A stretch of DNA of 64,000 bases from Flavobacteriaceae bacterium PRS1 (GTDB lineage: Bacteria; Bacteroidota; Bacteroidia; Flavobacteriales; Flavobacteriaceae), in the NCBI GenBank assembly GCA_003709165.1, contig RDRZ01000008.1, positions 1 to 64,000 of the forward strand, in the 5' to 3' direction. Below are positions 8,683 to 16,851 of the stretch, one piece after another. The notes beneath the pieces were generated by a model. It saw nothing but the letters and a program-made list of their open reading frames with translations. It was not told the origin of the DNA and made no database searches. Positions within the stretch are counted from its first letter, which is position 1. Each line of letters starts with the position of its first letter. The position numbers and the translations under genes are program-made.

Positions 8683-9135
8683 AGTTTATATATTTTTTTT
8701 ATTTCATTACTATTGTTGATTTTCCAGCTTTTAATATCAACTGAATAATATGTGATATTTTTCTCGTGCTTATCAACATCAAAATTCAAATTATCTAATA
8801 ATTTCGTTGCAGGAGTATTTCTTTCTCCTGAGATAAACTTAGCATATAATGTATTATATCCCATTTTTAATAAATCTTGCTTTAGTTTTATAAAAATCAT
8901 AGATTCCATATCTCTACCTAAAACTCTACAACTCATTAAAAATGTATCTAAAAAAGCTCCATTTTTTTCTTTATATTCTTTTAGCATCAATAATGATACA
9001 ATTCCATGATCACCAAAATCATCCTTCATTTCAACTAAAAAGTTCACTGAATTTTTAGTTTTTGATATATTATTTATTGACTTCTCATCATGTCTAACTA
9101 ACCTTAAGTTCATCTGATTAGTTTTTATACATATA
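8679..9135 (-). pseudogene. FkbH-like gene, truncated at the 5' end
   Basis: The frame ends with TGA overlapping the ACP start. From KTNQMNLRLVRHDEK onward it matches the C-terminal part of FkbH-domain proteins, including KDDFGDHGIVSLLML and DTFLMSCRVLGRDME. FkbH proteins have a HAD-like N-terminal domain and a GNAT-like C-terminal domain and transfer a glyceryl unit from 1,3-bisphosphoglycerate to an ACP. Here about 150 residues remain and the HAD half is gone. Upstream of about 9135 the frame runs antisense into the transposase remnant and loses all similarity. The gene was evidently cut by the insertion-sequence event, so activity is not expected. Confidence 0.8.
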
Positions 9136-9146
9136 CTTGTTGTTTT

Positions 9147-9719
9147 GTGTATACATATTTTAGGACGAGTCAGATTATACCACAACGACCAGAGCATGTG
9201 TTTGTTAGTGATATCACTTATATTAAAAGTAGAGAGCGAACACACTATTTATCTTTAGTAACAGATGCTTATAGTAGAAAAATTGTAGGCTATAAACTAA
9301 GTGATGATATGAGTGCCGAAAACGTAGTAAAAGCATTTAATATGGCTGTAAAGAAAAGAAACTCTAAACAGACCTTAATACACCATTCAGGTCGGGGATT
9401 GCAATACTGCGCTTCTATCTATCAAGATGCTTTAAAGAAAAATAATGTAAAACCATCAATGACCGATGGATATGATTGTTACCAAAATGCACTAGCTGAG
9501 CGTATAAACGGTATTTTAAAACAGGGATTTTTAATGTATAAATGTAATAATGCTAAGGAGTTAAAACAATTAATAAAAGAATCGATAGAAACTTATAATA
9601 ATAAAAGACCACATTTGGGTCTTAATATGAAAACACTACCTTTATACACAACAAAAAACCAGAAAAGTCAACTTCTCTGGCCTGATTTAATTTTATTAAA
9701 AACGGCCAACCTATTTTAG
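9147..9719 (+). pseudogene. IS3-family transposase OrfB, C-terminal part, catalytic Asp lost
   Basis: Similarity to the integrase core begins at about residue 10 (PQRPEHVFVSDITYI). The catalytic triad of the IS3 DDE core should be D22, D82 and E118, spaced as D(60)D(35)E. D22 is present in SDITYI and E118 in NALAERING, but the middle residue is Gly in HHSGRGLQY where the family has HSDRG. The N-terminal helix-turn-helix part is absent. Truncated and with a missing metal ligand, it cannot be an active transposase. The first residues (MYTYFRTSQ) come from border sequence. Confidence 0.85.
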
Positions 9720-9728
9720 GACGACTCA
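9157..9728 (+). mobile_element. IS3-family insertion sequence remnant
   Basis: A right-hand fragment of an IS3-type element. The transposase frame ends at 9719 inside the terminal sequence ATTTTAGGACGACTCA (9713-9728). The left border carries almost the same sequence in the same orientation (ATTTTAGGACGAGTCA at 9157-9172, one mismatch). A normal IS3 element has inverted, not direct, terminal repeats, and orfA, the left end and the first part of orfB are missing. The element is therefore a rearranged or deleted derivative. It marks the junction between the truncated FkbH gene and the parAB region. Confidence 0.75.
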
Positions 9729-9802
9729 CTTATGTTAACAAGTTCCATTTTTAAAACTCGTAAATAATTGTATTTTTACGCCTATAAAAACCAAATCATT
9801 TA

Positions 9803-10570
9803 ATGGGTAAAATCATTGCAATTGCCAATCAAAAAGGAGGCGTTGGAAAAACTACAACTTCAGTTAATCTTGCTGCTTCACTTGGAGTACTCGAAAAAAA
9901 AGTATTGTTAATAGATGCCGACCCTCAAGCTAATGCAACTTCAGGGCTTGGTGTTGATGTTAACGATGTAGAAATAGGGTCGTACCAGTTATTAGAACAC
10001 TCGAGTTCGGCAGAGGAATGCATTATTAAAACAAGCGCTCCAAATGTAGATATTATACCTTCTCATATAGATTTGGTTGCCATAGAAATTGAACTTGTAG
10101 ATCTAGAACAAAGAGAATATATGCTTAAAAAAGCAATCTCTCATTTAAAGTCTGCTTACGATTATATTATAATTGATTGCGCACCTTCTCTTGGATTAAT
10201 TACGCTTAATGTATTAACTGCTGCTGATGCTGTAATAATTCCTATACAGTGTGAATATTTTGCTCTTGAAGGTCTCGGTAAACTTTTAAATACAATTAAA
10301 AGCATTCAGAAAATTCATAATCCTGAACTCGACATCGAAGGCTTATTACTTACAATGTATGATTCCCGCTTGCGATTATCAAATCAAGTTGTTGAAGAAG
10401 TACAGAAACATTTTGACGATATGGTTTTCAAAACCATTATACAGCGTAATGTAAGTTTGAGTGAAGCTCCTAGTTTTGGAGAAAGTATAATTAATTATAA
10501 CGTAAGTAGTAAAGGTGCTGCGAATTACTTAAGTTTGGCTAAAGAAATTATCAATAAAAATACAGATTAA
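9803..10570 (+). CDS. parA: Chromosome partitioning ATPase ParA/Soj
   Basis: A 255-residue ATPase of the chromosomal ParA (Soj) family that works with ParB to segregate the replication origin region. The deviant Walker A motif KGGVGKTT is at residues 11-18, LLIDADPQANAT carries the A' motif near residue 36, and YIIIDCAPSLG carries Walker B. Length is that of chromosomal rather than plasmid ParA. Its stop codon shares one base with the parB start at 10570. It lies 74 bases after the insertion-sequence remnant, so its promoter region is near that scar. Confidence 0.96.
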   Translation: MGKIIAIANQKGGVGKTTTSVNLAASLGVLEKKVLLIDADPQANATSGLGVDVNDVEIGSYQLLEHSSSAEECIIKTSAPNVDIIPSHIDLVAIEIELVDLEQREYMLKKAISHLKSAYDYIIIDCAPSLGLITLNVLTAADAVIIPIQCEYFALEGLGKLLNTIKSIQKIHNPELDIEGLLLTMYDSRLRLSNQVVEEVQKHFDDMVFKTIIQRNVSLSEAPSFGESIINYNVSSKGAANYLSLAKEIINKNTD

Positions 10571-11469
10571 TGGCTAAGGCAACTAGAAAGCAAGCACTAG
10601 GTAGAGGCTTGTCTGCACTTTTACAAGATCCTTCAAACGATATTCAATCCATTTTAGATAAAAATGCCGATAAGGTTGTTGGTAATTTTATAGAACTTCC
10701 AATTGATTCTATTGAAGTAAACCCGTTTCAACCTCGTACTAATTTTAATGAAGAATCGTTGCGAGAATTAGCATCTTCAATTAAAGAACTTGGAGTTATC
10801 CAGCCTATTACAGTACGAAAAACTGGCTTTAACAAATACCAACTAGTTTCTGGTGAGCGTCGTTTAAGAGCTTTAAAATTAATTAATTTAGAAACCATTC
10901 CCTCCTATATTCGTATAGCAAACGACCAAGAATTGTTAGAAATGGCATTGGTTGAAAACATTCAACGACAAGATCTGGACGCTATTGAAATTGCTTTATC
11001 ATACCAACGTTTAATAGACGATATTAAGCTTACTCAAGAACAAATGAGTATTCGTGTTGGTAAAAAACGCTCTACAATTTCTAACTATTTACGCTTGTTA
11101 AAATTGGACCCAATTATCCAAACTGGAATGCGAGATGGTTTTATTTCAATGGGACACGGCCGTGCAATTATTAATATTGAAAATCAGAATAAACAGTTAG
11201 AGATTTACGAAAAAATACTCTCTCAAAAATTATCGGTTCGGCAAACCGAGCAACTCGTTAAAAATTACAAAGAACATAAAGTCATTTCTACACCGAGACA
11301 AGAGAATATCCCAAATTATGTTAAAGATGGAATTGCAACGATTTCTGAATACTTTGGACAAAGAATAAGCGTTAAAATTTTAAAGAATGGAAGTGGTAAA
11401 ATTACTATCCCATTTCATTCGGAAGAAGATTTTAACAGAATAAAAAAAATGGCTAAAGGTGCGAAGTAA
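10570..11469 (+). CDS. parB: Chromosome partitioning protein ParB/Spo0J
   Basis: A 299-residue CTPase and DNA-binding protein that loads at parS sites. The N-terminal region has the variable LGRGLSALL start, then PFQPRTNF, the GERRLRALK motif (residue 95 onward) and ENIQRQDLDAIE, followed by the helix-turn-helix region (LTQEQMSIRVGKKRSTISNYLRLL) and the C-terminal dimer domain. It starts on the last base of the parA gene and overlaps the DUF5683 gene by 11 bases. I did not find an obvious parS site inside the window. Confidence 0.95.
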   Translation: MAKATRKQALGRGLSALLQDPSNDIQSILDKNADKVVGNFIELPIDSIEVNPFQPRTNFNEESLRELASSIKELGVIQPITVRKTGFNKYQLVSGERRLRALKLINLETIPSYIRIANDQELLEMALVENIQRQDLDAIEIALSYQRLIDDIKLTQEQMSIRVGKKRSTISNYLRLLKLDPIIQTGMRDGFISMGHGRAIINIENQNKQLEIYEKILSQKLSVRQTEQLVKNYKEHKVISTPRQENIPNYVKDGIATISEYFGQRISVKILKNGSGKITIPFHSEEDFNRIKKMAKGAK

Positions 11470-12061
11470 ATTTCTCTTATTATTATTATTATTTCCTATA
11501 ATATCTTTTGCTCAAGAAGAAAATATTGAAGGTGAATTGGGAGTAAATATTGTGATTTTAGATTCTACATCTAGTGCACCAATAGATCCTTTGTCACCGG
11601 CCAAAGCTGCATTTTATTCTGCTATACTTCCCGGATTGGGACAAGCTTATAATAAAAAATATTGGAAAATCCCTGTAATTTACGCTGCTCTTGGTACTGG
11701 AATTTATTTTTATTTAGACAACGATAAAGAATACCACCGTTATAGAGATGCTTATAAAAGTCGATTGGCTGGTTTTAATACTGATGAATTTTGGGGAACA
11801 GACATCAATGACAATCCTTTATCAACACCAAGTATATCTAATGATGCACTTATAAGAGCTCAGCGCTTTTTAAATCGTAACAGAGAAGTTTCGCTATTAA
11901 TAACCTTAGGTATTTATGCTTTAAATATTATTGATGCTAATGTAGATGCGCATTTATTGCAATATAATGTAGATGAAAACTTAGCGATAAAACCCCACTT
12001 TAATTTTAACGAATTAGATGCTACTACAAATTTGGGGTTAACTTTAAATTTTCAATTTTAA
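11459..12061 (+). CDS. DUF5683 family exported protein
   Basis: A 200-residue protein starting with GTG inside the end of parB. It has a cleavable signal peptide (KFLLLLLLFPIISFAQ) and then the DUF5683 core: SPAKAAFYSAILPGLGQAYN, KKYWKIPVIYAALGTGIYFY, and RNREVSLLITLGIYALNIIDANVDAHL, with two hydrophobic segments. Its C-terminus (LGLTLNFQF) ends in an aromatic residue like an outer-membrane strand. The function is unknown, but the position between parB and dapB is conserved in Flavobacteriia. Confidence 0.85.
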   Translation: MRSKFLLLLLLFPIISFAQEENIEGELGVNIVILDSTSSAPIDPLSPAKAAFYSAILPGLGQAYNKKYWKIPVIYAALGTGIYFYLDNDKEYHRYRDAYKSRLAGFNTDEFWGTDINDNPLSTPSISNDALIRAQRFLNRNREVSLLITLGIYALNIIDANVDAHLLQYNVDENLAIKPHFNFNELDATTNLGLTLNFQF

Positions 12062-12064
12062 TAT

Positions 12065-12769
12065 ATGAAAATAGCATTACTTGGCTACGGAAAAATGGGA
12101 AAAGTAATTGAGAAAATTGCTTTACAACGAGGTCATGATATTATTTTAAAAGTTGATAAAAACACATCTTCTTTCGATATTTCTCTCGCTGAGATTGCTA
12201 TAGATTTTAGTGTGCCAAGTGTCGCAGTTGCAAATATTTATAATTGTTTGCAACATGGTATTCCGGTTATTTCGGGAACAACAGGTTGGTTGGATGATTA
12301 TGATTCTGTTACTGATTTATGTCTAGAAAAAAATGGTGCTTTTATATATGCTTCCAATTTTAGTTTAGGTGTAAATATCTTTTTTGAGCTGAATAAATAT
12401 TTAGCTAAAATGATGACAAATTTATCTCAATATAATGTGAGTATAGAAGAAATTCACCATACTCAAAAATTAGATGCGCCAAGCGGAACGGCAATTACTT
12501 TAGCTGAAGGAATTATAAAAAATTCTAATTATAAAAATTGGAAATTAGATACAACTATTGAAGCTAAAAGAATTCCTATTGAAGCAAAACGCATCGAAAA
12601 TATTTCTGGAACACATAGTATTAATTACGAATCTAAAGTAGATTCTTTAAACATAACACACACAGCTCATAACAGAGATGGATTTGCTTTAGGTGCAATT
12701 ATTGCAGCCGAATGGCTTTTAAACAAAAAAGGCGTTTTCACTATGAATGATGTGTTAAATATTGGTTAA
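12065..12769 (+). CDS. dapB: 4-hydroxy-tetrahydrodipicolinate reductase
   Basis: A 234-residue enzyme of the diaminopimelate/lysine pathway, reducing 4-hydroxy-tetrahydrodipicolinate with NAD(P)H in the cytosol. The nucleotide motif GYGKMGK is at residues 7-13, ISGTTGW near residue 75, and the catalytic and substrate segment EEIHHTQKLDAPSGTA near residue 135 holds the His-His and Lys of the active site and the SGT loop. It is slightly shorter than the enterobacterial enzyme, as is usual in Bacteroidota. It follows the DUF5683 gene by 3 bases. Confidence 0.96.
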   Translation: MKIALLGYGKMGKVIEKIALQRGHDIILKVDKNTSSFDISLAEIAIDFSVPSVAVANIYNCLQHGIPVISGTTGWLDDYDSVTDLCLEKNGAFIYASNFSLGVNIFFELNKYLAKMMTNLSQYNVSIEEIHHTQKLDAPSGTAITLAEGIIKNSNYKNWKLDTTIEAKRIPIEAKRIENISGTHSINYESKVDSLNITHTAHNRDGFALGAIIAAEWLLNKKGVFTMNDVLNIG

Positions 12770-12829
12770 GATGTATTTGATTTGTAACATACTTAACCAT
12801 TTAATTACTAACAACAAAAAATTACGATT

Positions 12830-14425
12830 ATGACATTAACACAATGGCTAATATTTTTCTTAATAATTCAAGTTGTGCATGGATTAGGCACGTGGAAATT
12901 ATATATTAAAGCAGGTCGACAACCTTGGGAAGCATTTGTTCCTGTATATAATGCTATTATATTAATGAAAATCATCAATCGCTCACCTTGGTGGACGATT
13001 TTACTTTTCTTACCGATTATCAACCTTATTATGTTTCCTGTAGTATGGGTAGAAACTGCTCGTAGTTTTGGTAAGAATACATCTTTAGACACCTTTTTAG
13101 CTGTTGTTACTTTTGGTTTATATAACTACTATATTAATTACTTTACTGATGCTAAATATGTAGAAAACAGAAGCCTTCATCCTAAAAATGCATCTGGAGA
13201 TTGGGTGAGTTCAATACTCTTTGCCATAGTTGCTGCAACACTTGTACATACTTATTTTATTCAGCCTTATGTTATTCCGTCTTCTTCTTTAGAAAAATCC
13301 TTATTGGTTGGCGATTTTCTGTTTGTAAGTAAATTTCATTATGGTTCAAGAGTACCTATGACTACTGTAGCTGCACCAATGGTACACGATACAATTCCTG
13401 TTTTGAAAAAGAAATCATACCTATTCAATGATGATTTCACTAAAAGAAAAACTTCATGGATAAACAAATTACAGTTGCCATATTTGAGGCTTCCAGGTTT
13501 TCAAAAAATAAAACGTAACGAGATTGTGGTATTTAATCAACCTGTAGATACCTTGTTGGATATGAATAATTTCTTTCCTGACAGAAACTACTACAAACCA
13601 ATAGATAAAAAAACCAACCTTGTAAAGCGCTGTGTTGGAATTGCTGGAGATACGTTGGAAGTTTGGGATGGCTATGTGTATATTAATGGGAAACAAAATG
13701 TATTACCAGATCGTGCCGAAATACAGTTTTCTTATTATGTACAACCAAAAACCAATCAGTTTAGCAAAAAACAAATGTACGATCTGTATAAAATAACCGA
13801 TCCATTTGGAATCATAAACAATCAAAATACTTATAAATTTGTAGCTATTGGAGACGAAACCATAAAGAAATTCAAGAACCACCCTAATGTTAGTAGTGTT
13901 ACTCGAATTTTAAAGGAAGAAGGTGTAAGAAATCCAAGGTTATTTCCTCAAAATCCTAATTATAATTGGAATGTTGATTTTTTCGGTCCGATTTATATTC
14001 CAGAATCTGGAAAAACCATAGATATTAATCTTGAAGTTTTACCACTTTACAAGCGAGTAATAACCGAGTATGAACATAACGATTTGCGAATTGAAGGCAA
14101 TCAGATTTATATTAATGGTGAATTATCAACCACCTATACTTTTAAGCAAGATTACTATTGGATGATGGGAGACAATCGTCATAACTCTATTGATGCCAGA
14201 TTCTGGGGATTTGTACCTTTCGATCATGTTGTCGGCAAACCAGTATTTATCTGGATGAGTATTGATGGCATTAACGATGGTATAAAAAATTGGAAAATAC
14301 GTTGGGATCGTGTGTTTTCAACGGTTCATGGAAGTGGTAAACGAGTGTCGTATTTAATTCCGTTTCTAATTGTGCTACTTGGTTGGTATGGATTTAATAA
14401 ATGGCGAAAACGGAGGAATGGGTAA
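12830..14425 (+). CDS. lepB: Signal peptidase I, long Bacteroidota form
   Basis: A 531-residue membrane protease that removes signal peptides at the outer face of the inner membrane. The N-terminal 110 residues form hydrophobic helices of the DUF5684 type seen in Bacteroidota LepB. The S26 core then begins: YVIPSSSLEKSLLVGDFLFV with the likely nucleophile Ser153 (the usual SGSM is SSSL here), and NLVKRCVGIAGDTLE with the general-base Lys266. A large insertion precedes the late motif YYWMMGDNRHNSIDARFWG. A last transmembrane helix lies near the C-terminus. It follows dapB by 60 bases and is probably co-transcribed. Confidence 0.95.
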   Translation: MTLTQWLIFFLIIQVVHGLGTWKLYIKAGRQPWEAFVPVYNAIILMKIINRSPWWTILLFLPIINLIMFPVVWVETARSFGKNTSLDTFLAVVTFGLYNYYINYFTDAKYVENRSLHPKNASGDWVSSILFAIVAATLVHTYFIQPYVIPSSSLEKSLLVGDFLFVSKFHYGSRVPMTTVAAPMVHDTIPVLKKKSYLFNDDFTKRKTSWINKLQLPYLRLPGFQKIKRNEIVVFNQPVDTLLDMNNFFPDRNYYKPIDKKTNLVKRCVGIAGDTLEVWDGYVYINGKQNVLPDRAEIQFSYYVQPKTNQFSKKQMYDLYKITDPFGIINNQNTYKFVAIGDETIKKFKNHPNVSSVTRILKEEGVRNPRLFPQNPNYNWNVDFFGPIYIPESGKTIDINLEVLPLYKRVITEYEHNDLRIEGNQIYINGELSTTYTFKQDYYWMMGDNRHNSIDARFWGFVPFDHVVGKPVFIWMSIDGINDGIKNWKIRWDRVFSTVHGSGKRVSYLIPFLIVLLGWYGFNKWRKRRNG

Positions 14426-14432
14426 TGATATT

Positions 14433-14488
14433 AGTGTTCAGTAATCAGTGTTCAGTAATCAGTGTTCAGTAATCAGTGTTCGGTAATC
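14433..14488 (+). repeat. Tandem repeat, 14-bp unit, four copies
   Basis: Four head-to-tail copies of AGTGTTCAGTAATC at 14433, 14447, 14461 and 14475; the first three are identical and the last has one change (CGGTAATC). They lie between lepB and the wbqC-like gene. Such AGTGTTCAGTNATCAGT arrays are common simple intergenic repeats in related genomes. An upstream in-frame ATG at 14462 lies inside the array, which argues against it being the start of the next gene. Confidence 0.9.
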
Positions 14489-14503
14489 AAGTTTTATCAT
14501 AAA

Positions 14504-14579
14504 AAATCAGCGAAACCTTTAGGTTCAACGATTCCTTTAAAAATCAATAAGAAAAGAGAGAGTAACATCAGCGTTCCAT
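14504..14579 (+). repeat. 76-bp dispersed repeat, copy 1
   Basis: This 76-base segment is the reverse complement of 16678-16753 with only five mismatches. It contains AACGATTCCTTTAAAAATCA at its centre. It directly precedes the wbqC-like start codon. It looks like one of the noncoding dispersed repeat families of Flavobacteriaceae rather than a gene part; no frame through it matches a known protein. Confidence 0.85.
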
Positions 14580-14587
14580 TTAAACAA

Positions 14588-15208
14588 ATGAGCATTCTTC
14601 TTCATCCAACATACTTTCCTAATATCTCATATTTTGTGGGTATGATAAATGCTGAATCTATAACTTTTGAAGTCGAAGATAATTACCAAAAACAAACCTT
14701 TAGAAATCGAACCTCTATTTATGCAGCTAACGGAATATTAATTTTAAGTATTCCTGTTGTATTTACACAAAAAAATCGTCAAAAATTTAAAGATATAAAA
14801 ATTGCTAATGAAACCAATTGGCAAACGCAACACTGGAAGTCCTTACAAAGTGCATACAGTACTTCTCCTTTTTTTGAATTTTACCAAGACGAACTTCAGC
14901 CTTTATTTGATTATAAAGAAACCTATCTTTTAGATTTTAACTTTAAATGCCTTAACGTGATTTATGATTGTTTGCAACTGGATTTAAAATTTTCAAAAAC
15001 AGAATCTTATCAAAATATTACTGATGACAAAACAGATTTAAGACATCTGGCAAATACAAAGCTGGAACAAGGGCAACTGTTTAGTGCATATACACAAGTA
15101 TTCGATTCAAAATATGGTTTTAAAAACAACTTAAGCATTTTAGACTTACTATTTAATGAAGGTCCAAACGCTGTTAACTATTTGCAATCTCAAAAATTAA
15201 TTGTGTAA
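14588..15208 (+). CDS. WbqC family protein
   Basis: A protein of about 206 residues. I start it at the ATG at 14588 because WbqC proteins begin with a short strand and then the motif PTYFP, here MSILLHPTYFPNISYFVGM. The 42 residues further upstream come from tandem and dispersed repeats. Other family segments are FRNRTSIYAANGILILSIPV and the QTQHWKSLQSAYSTSPFFEFY block. WbqC proteins are linked to polysaccharide or sugar-nucleotide metabolism, but the reaction is not established; in Flavobacteriia the gene is regularly found after lepB. It shares one base with the next gene. Confidence 0.85.
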   Translation: MSILLHPTYFPNISYFVGMINAESITFEVEDNYQKQTFRNRTSIYAANGILILSIPVVFTQKNRQKFKDIKIANETNWQTQHWKSLQSAYSTSPFFEFYQDELQPLFDYKETYLLDFNFKCLNVIYDCLQLDLKFSKTESYQNITDDKTDLRHLANTKLEQGQLFSAYTQVFDSKYGFKNNLSILDLLFNEGPNAVNYLQSQKLIV

Positions 15209-15516
15209 TGATTCAGCCTGTATTACATTATGGAATGCACTTTCTGCTTCCTCTTTTAGTAGCGTATATTTTCTTTAAACCAAATTGGAAACACGCTTAT
15301 ATAATTATGATGTGTGCGATGTTTATAGATTTAGACCATTTGTTGGCAACACCAATTTTTAATCCAATCAGATGCAGTATTAACTTTCATCCACTACATT
15401 CTTATATCGCAATTGGATTGTATGTTTTGCTATTGTTTCCGAAGAAAACAAGGCGAATAGGTTTGGGATTGGTTATTCACATTTTTGCAGATAAAATAGA
15501 TTGCTTATTAATGTAA
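15208..15516 (+). CDS. DUF6122 family membrane protein
   Basis: A 102-residue protein with about three hydrophobic segments (LHYGMHFLLPLLVAYIFF, AYIIMMCAMFIDLDHLLATP, and SYIAIGLYVLLLFP) and several conserved His and Asp residues (HYGMHF, DLDHL, HPLHSY, HIFADKIDCLL). These recall metal-dependent membrane hydrolases of the YdjM type, though that is only a resemblance. It starts on the last base of the wbqC-like gene and its 3' end overlaps the convergent nuclease-fold gene by 9 bases. Confidence 0.8.
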   Translation: MIQPVLHYGMHFLLPLLVAYIFFKPNWKHAYIIMMCAMFIDLDHLLATPIFNPIRCSINFHPLHSYIAIGLYVLLLFPKKTRRIGLGLVIHIFADKIDCLLM

Positions 15517-16530
15517 ACTCACTTTGGTAAGTATAGGATAATGGTCAGACAATTTTTCTTTGTAGGTTTTGAACCCATTAATTTTAAAGGATTTATCAAC
15601 TAAAATAAAATCTATTCGTACCGGAAAATATTTAAAATCGAAAGTACGTCCAAACCCATTACCAGCTTCTTGAAAAGCATCAACCAAATCGCCTTTAATT
15701 TTTCTATACACATAAGAATAAGGTGTATTGTTAAAATCGCCACAAATAATCATTTTATAAGGAGATTTTTCCTTGTAGCTTAAAAATAATTCCGTTTGAG
15801 ATTGTTGCCTTTTAAATGTCTTGGCGACACGTTTTAGCAAACGTTCAGAACTTTCTTTGTTTAAGTTTTCAATTTCAGTATTAACACCCGAAGATTGTAA
15901 ATGCACATTGTAAATACGAATAGTATCAATTCCTTTAACCACATCTGCATAAATAGCATTGTTATCTGTATTCGGAAAATCTATCGAGCCAGATTTTATT
16001 ATAGGATATTTTGAAAATATAGCTTGTCCGTTTTTTACTCTTTGCCCGGAAAGCTCTTCATATTTGTATTTATAAAAAGAGAAATCTACATTATCATGAG
16101 GAAAGTATTCTTGAAAACAAATAATATCGGGTTGCTCTTCTTTTATTAATTCAACGATTTGTGTTTCTATATCATCTACCGGAATCCAATTATAAAGGTT
16201 AAATAACCTAATGTTATAATTCATTACCGTTACATTATTATCATCCTCAATATTCTTCGATGAAGAAAATTTATATAACGAAAACACATGAGTATAACCA
16301 ACCATCAATACAAAAAGCGAAACGATGAGTTGTCTTTTAAATTTAAGAAACCAATACAATACAAATAATACATTTAAAATTATTAACAATGGCACTGCCA
16401 AACTTAAAACCGATACATATGCGAAGTGTTTTGGTTCTACATAAGGCAATAGATAGGACAACAAAAGCATTGTAGCTATAAGCGAATTAAAGAAGAAAAT
16501 AATTTTATCTATGCCTTTTAATTTCTTCAT
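15508..16530 (-). CDS. Membrane-anchored endonuclease/exonuclease/phosphatase family protein
   Basis: A 340-residue protein with about three N-terminal transmembrane helices (to about residue 90) and then a DNase I-like EEP domain. The domain is marked by TVMNYNIRLFN, QPDIICFQEYF (catalytic Glu), KMIICGDFNNTPYSYVYR (Asp-Asn), RIDFILVD and SDHYPIL (catalytic Asp-His). All catalytic positions are present. The family cleaves phosphodiesters in nucleic acids, lipids or other substrates, and the substrate cannot be told here. It is the last gene of a minus-strand block with the two rhomboids, though separated from them by a 321-base gap. Confidence 0.88.
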   Translation of the reverse strand: MKKLKGIDKIIFFFNSLIATMLLLSYLLPYVEPKHFAYVSVLSLAVPLLIILNVLFVLYWFLKFKRQLIVSLFVLMVGYTHVFSLYKFSSSKNIEDDNNVTVMNYNIRLFNLYNWIPVDDIETQIVELIKEEQPDIICFQEYFPHDNVDFSFYKYKYEELSGQRVKNGQAIFSKYPIIKSGSIDFPNTDNNAIYADVVKGIDTIRIYNVHLQSSGVNTEIENLNKESSERLLKRVAKTFKRQQSQTELFLSYKEKSPYKMIICGDFNNTPYSYVYRKIKGDLVDAFQEAGNGFGRTFDFKYFPVRIDFILVDKSFKINGFKTYKEKLSDHYPILTKVSLH

Positions 16531-16851
16531 TTAATTTTCAAATATTACTCTAAAAGTATTTAACATAAAATTTAAGCAACTATTCAGTGCCTAGAGTTTA
16601 AAGTGCCTAAAGTGATGCTTTTGTACCGAAATTTAAGCTTAATATTCCAAATTTTTTACTTTTCACTCTTAACTTTTATGGAACGCAGATGTAACTCTTT
16701 CTTTTCTTATTGATTTTTAAAGGAATCGTTGAACCTGAAGGTTTCACTGATTTAGCAGATTTAACTGATTTTTTTTTACGGTAAACTAATACTGCCAAAT
16801 GAATACTCTTCATTCATTTTTAACTCTTAACTTTTAACTTCTTCATACGAA
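16531..16851. other. Non-coding gap with dispersed repeat sequence
   Basis: No gene is visible. The gap holds copy 2 of the 76-bp repeat (16678-16753), repeated AACTTTTAACT-like segments around it, and a GTGCCTAGAGTTTAAAGTGCC stretch near 16587. No hairpin with a T-run was found. Confidence 0.6.
16678..16753 (-). repeat. 76-bp dispersed repeat, copy 2 (inverted relative to copy 1)
   Basis: Reverse complement of 14504-14579, 71 of 76 positions identical. Just beyond the shared part it continues with AGCAGATTTAACTGATT, a motif typical of intergenic filler repeats in this family. The two copies are 2.1 kb apart in opposite orientation and enclose the wbqC, DUF6122 and EEP genes, so recombination between them could invert that segment. 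Confidence 0.85.

Noticed and set aside
8390-9009. Plus-strand frames at 8390-8719 and 8752-9009
   Set aside because: Both are antisense shadows of the ACP, AAC(3)-like and FkbH-like genes, which show clear family motifs.
9157-9728. Active insertion sequence
   Set aside because: orfA, the left end and a catalytic Asp are missing and the border motifs are direct rather than inverted.
9803-11469. Plasmid origin of the parAB genes
   Set aside because: Both proteins are of the chromosomal Soj/Spo0J type and lie in the conserved flavobacterial chromosomal cluster with dapB and lepB.
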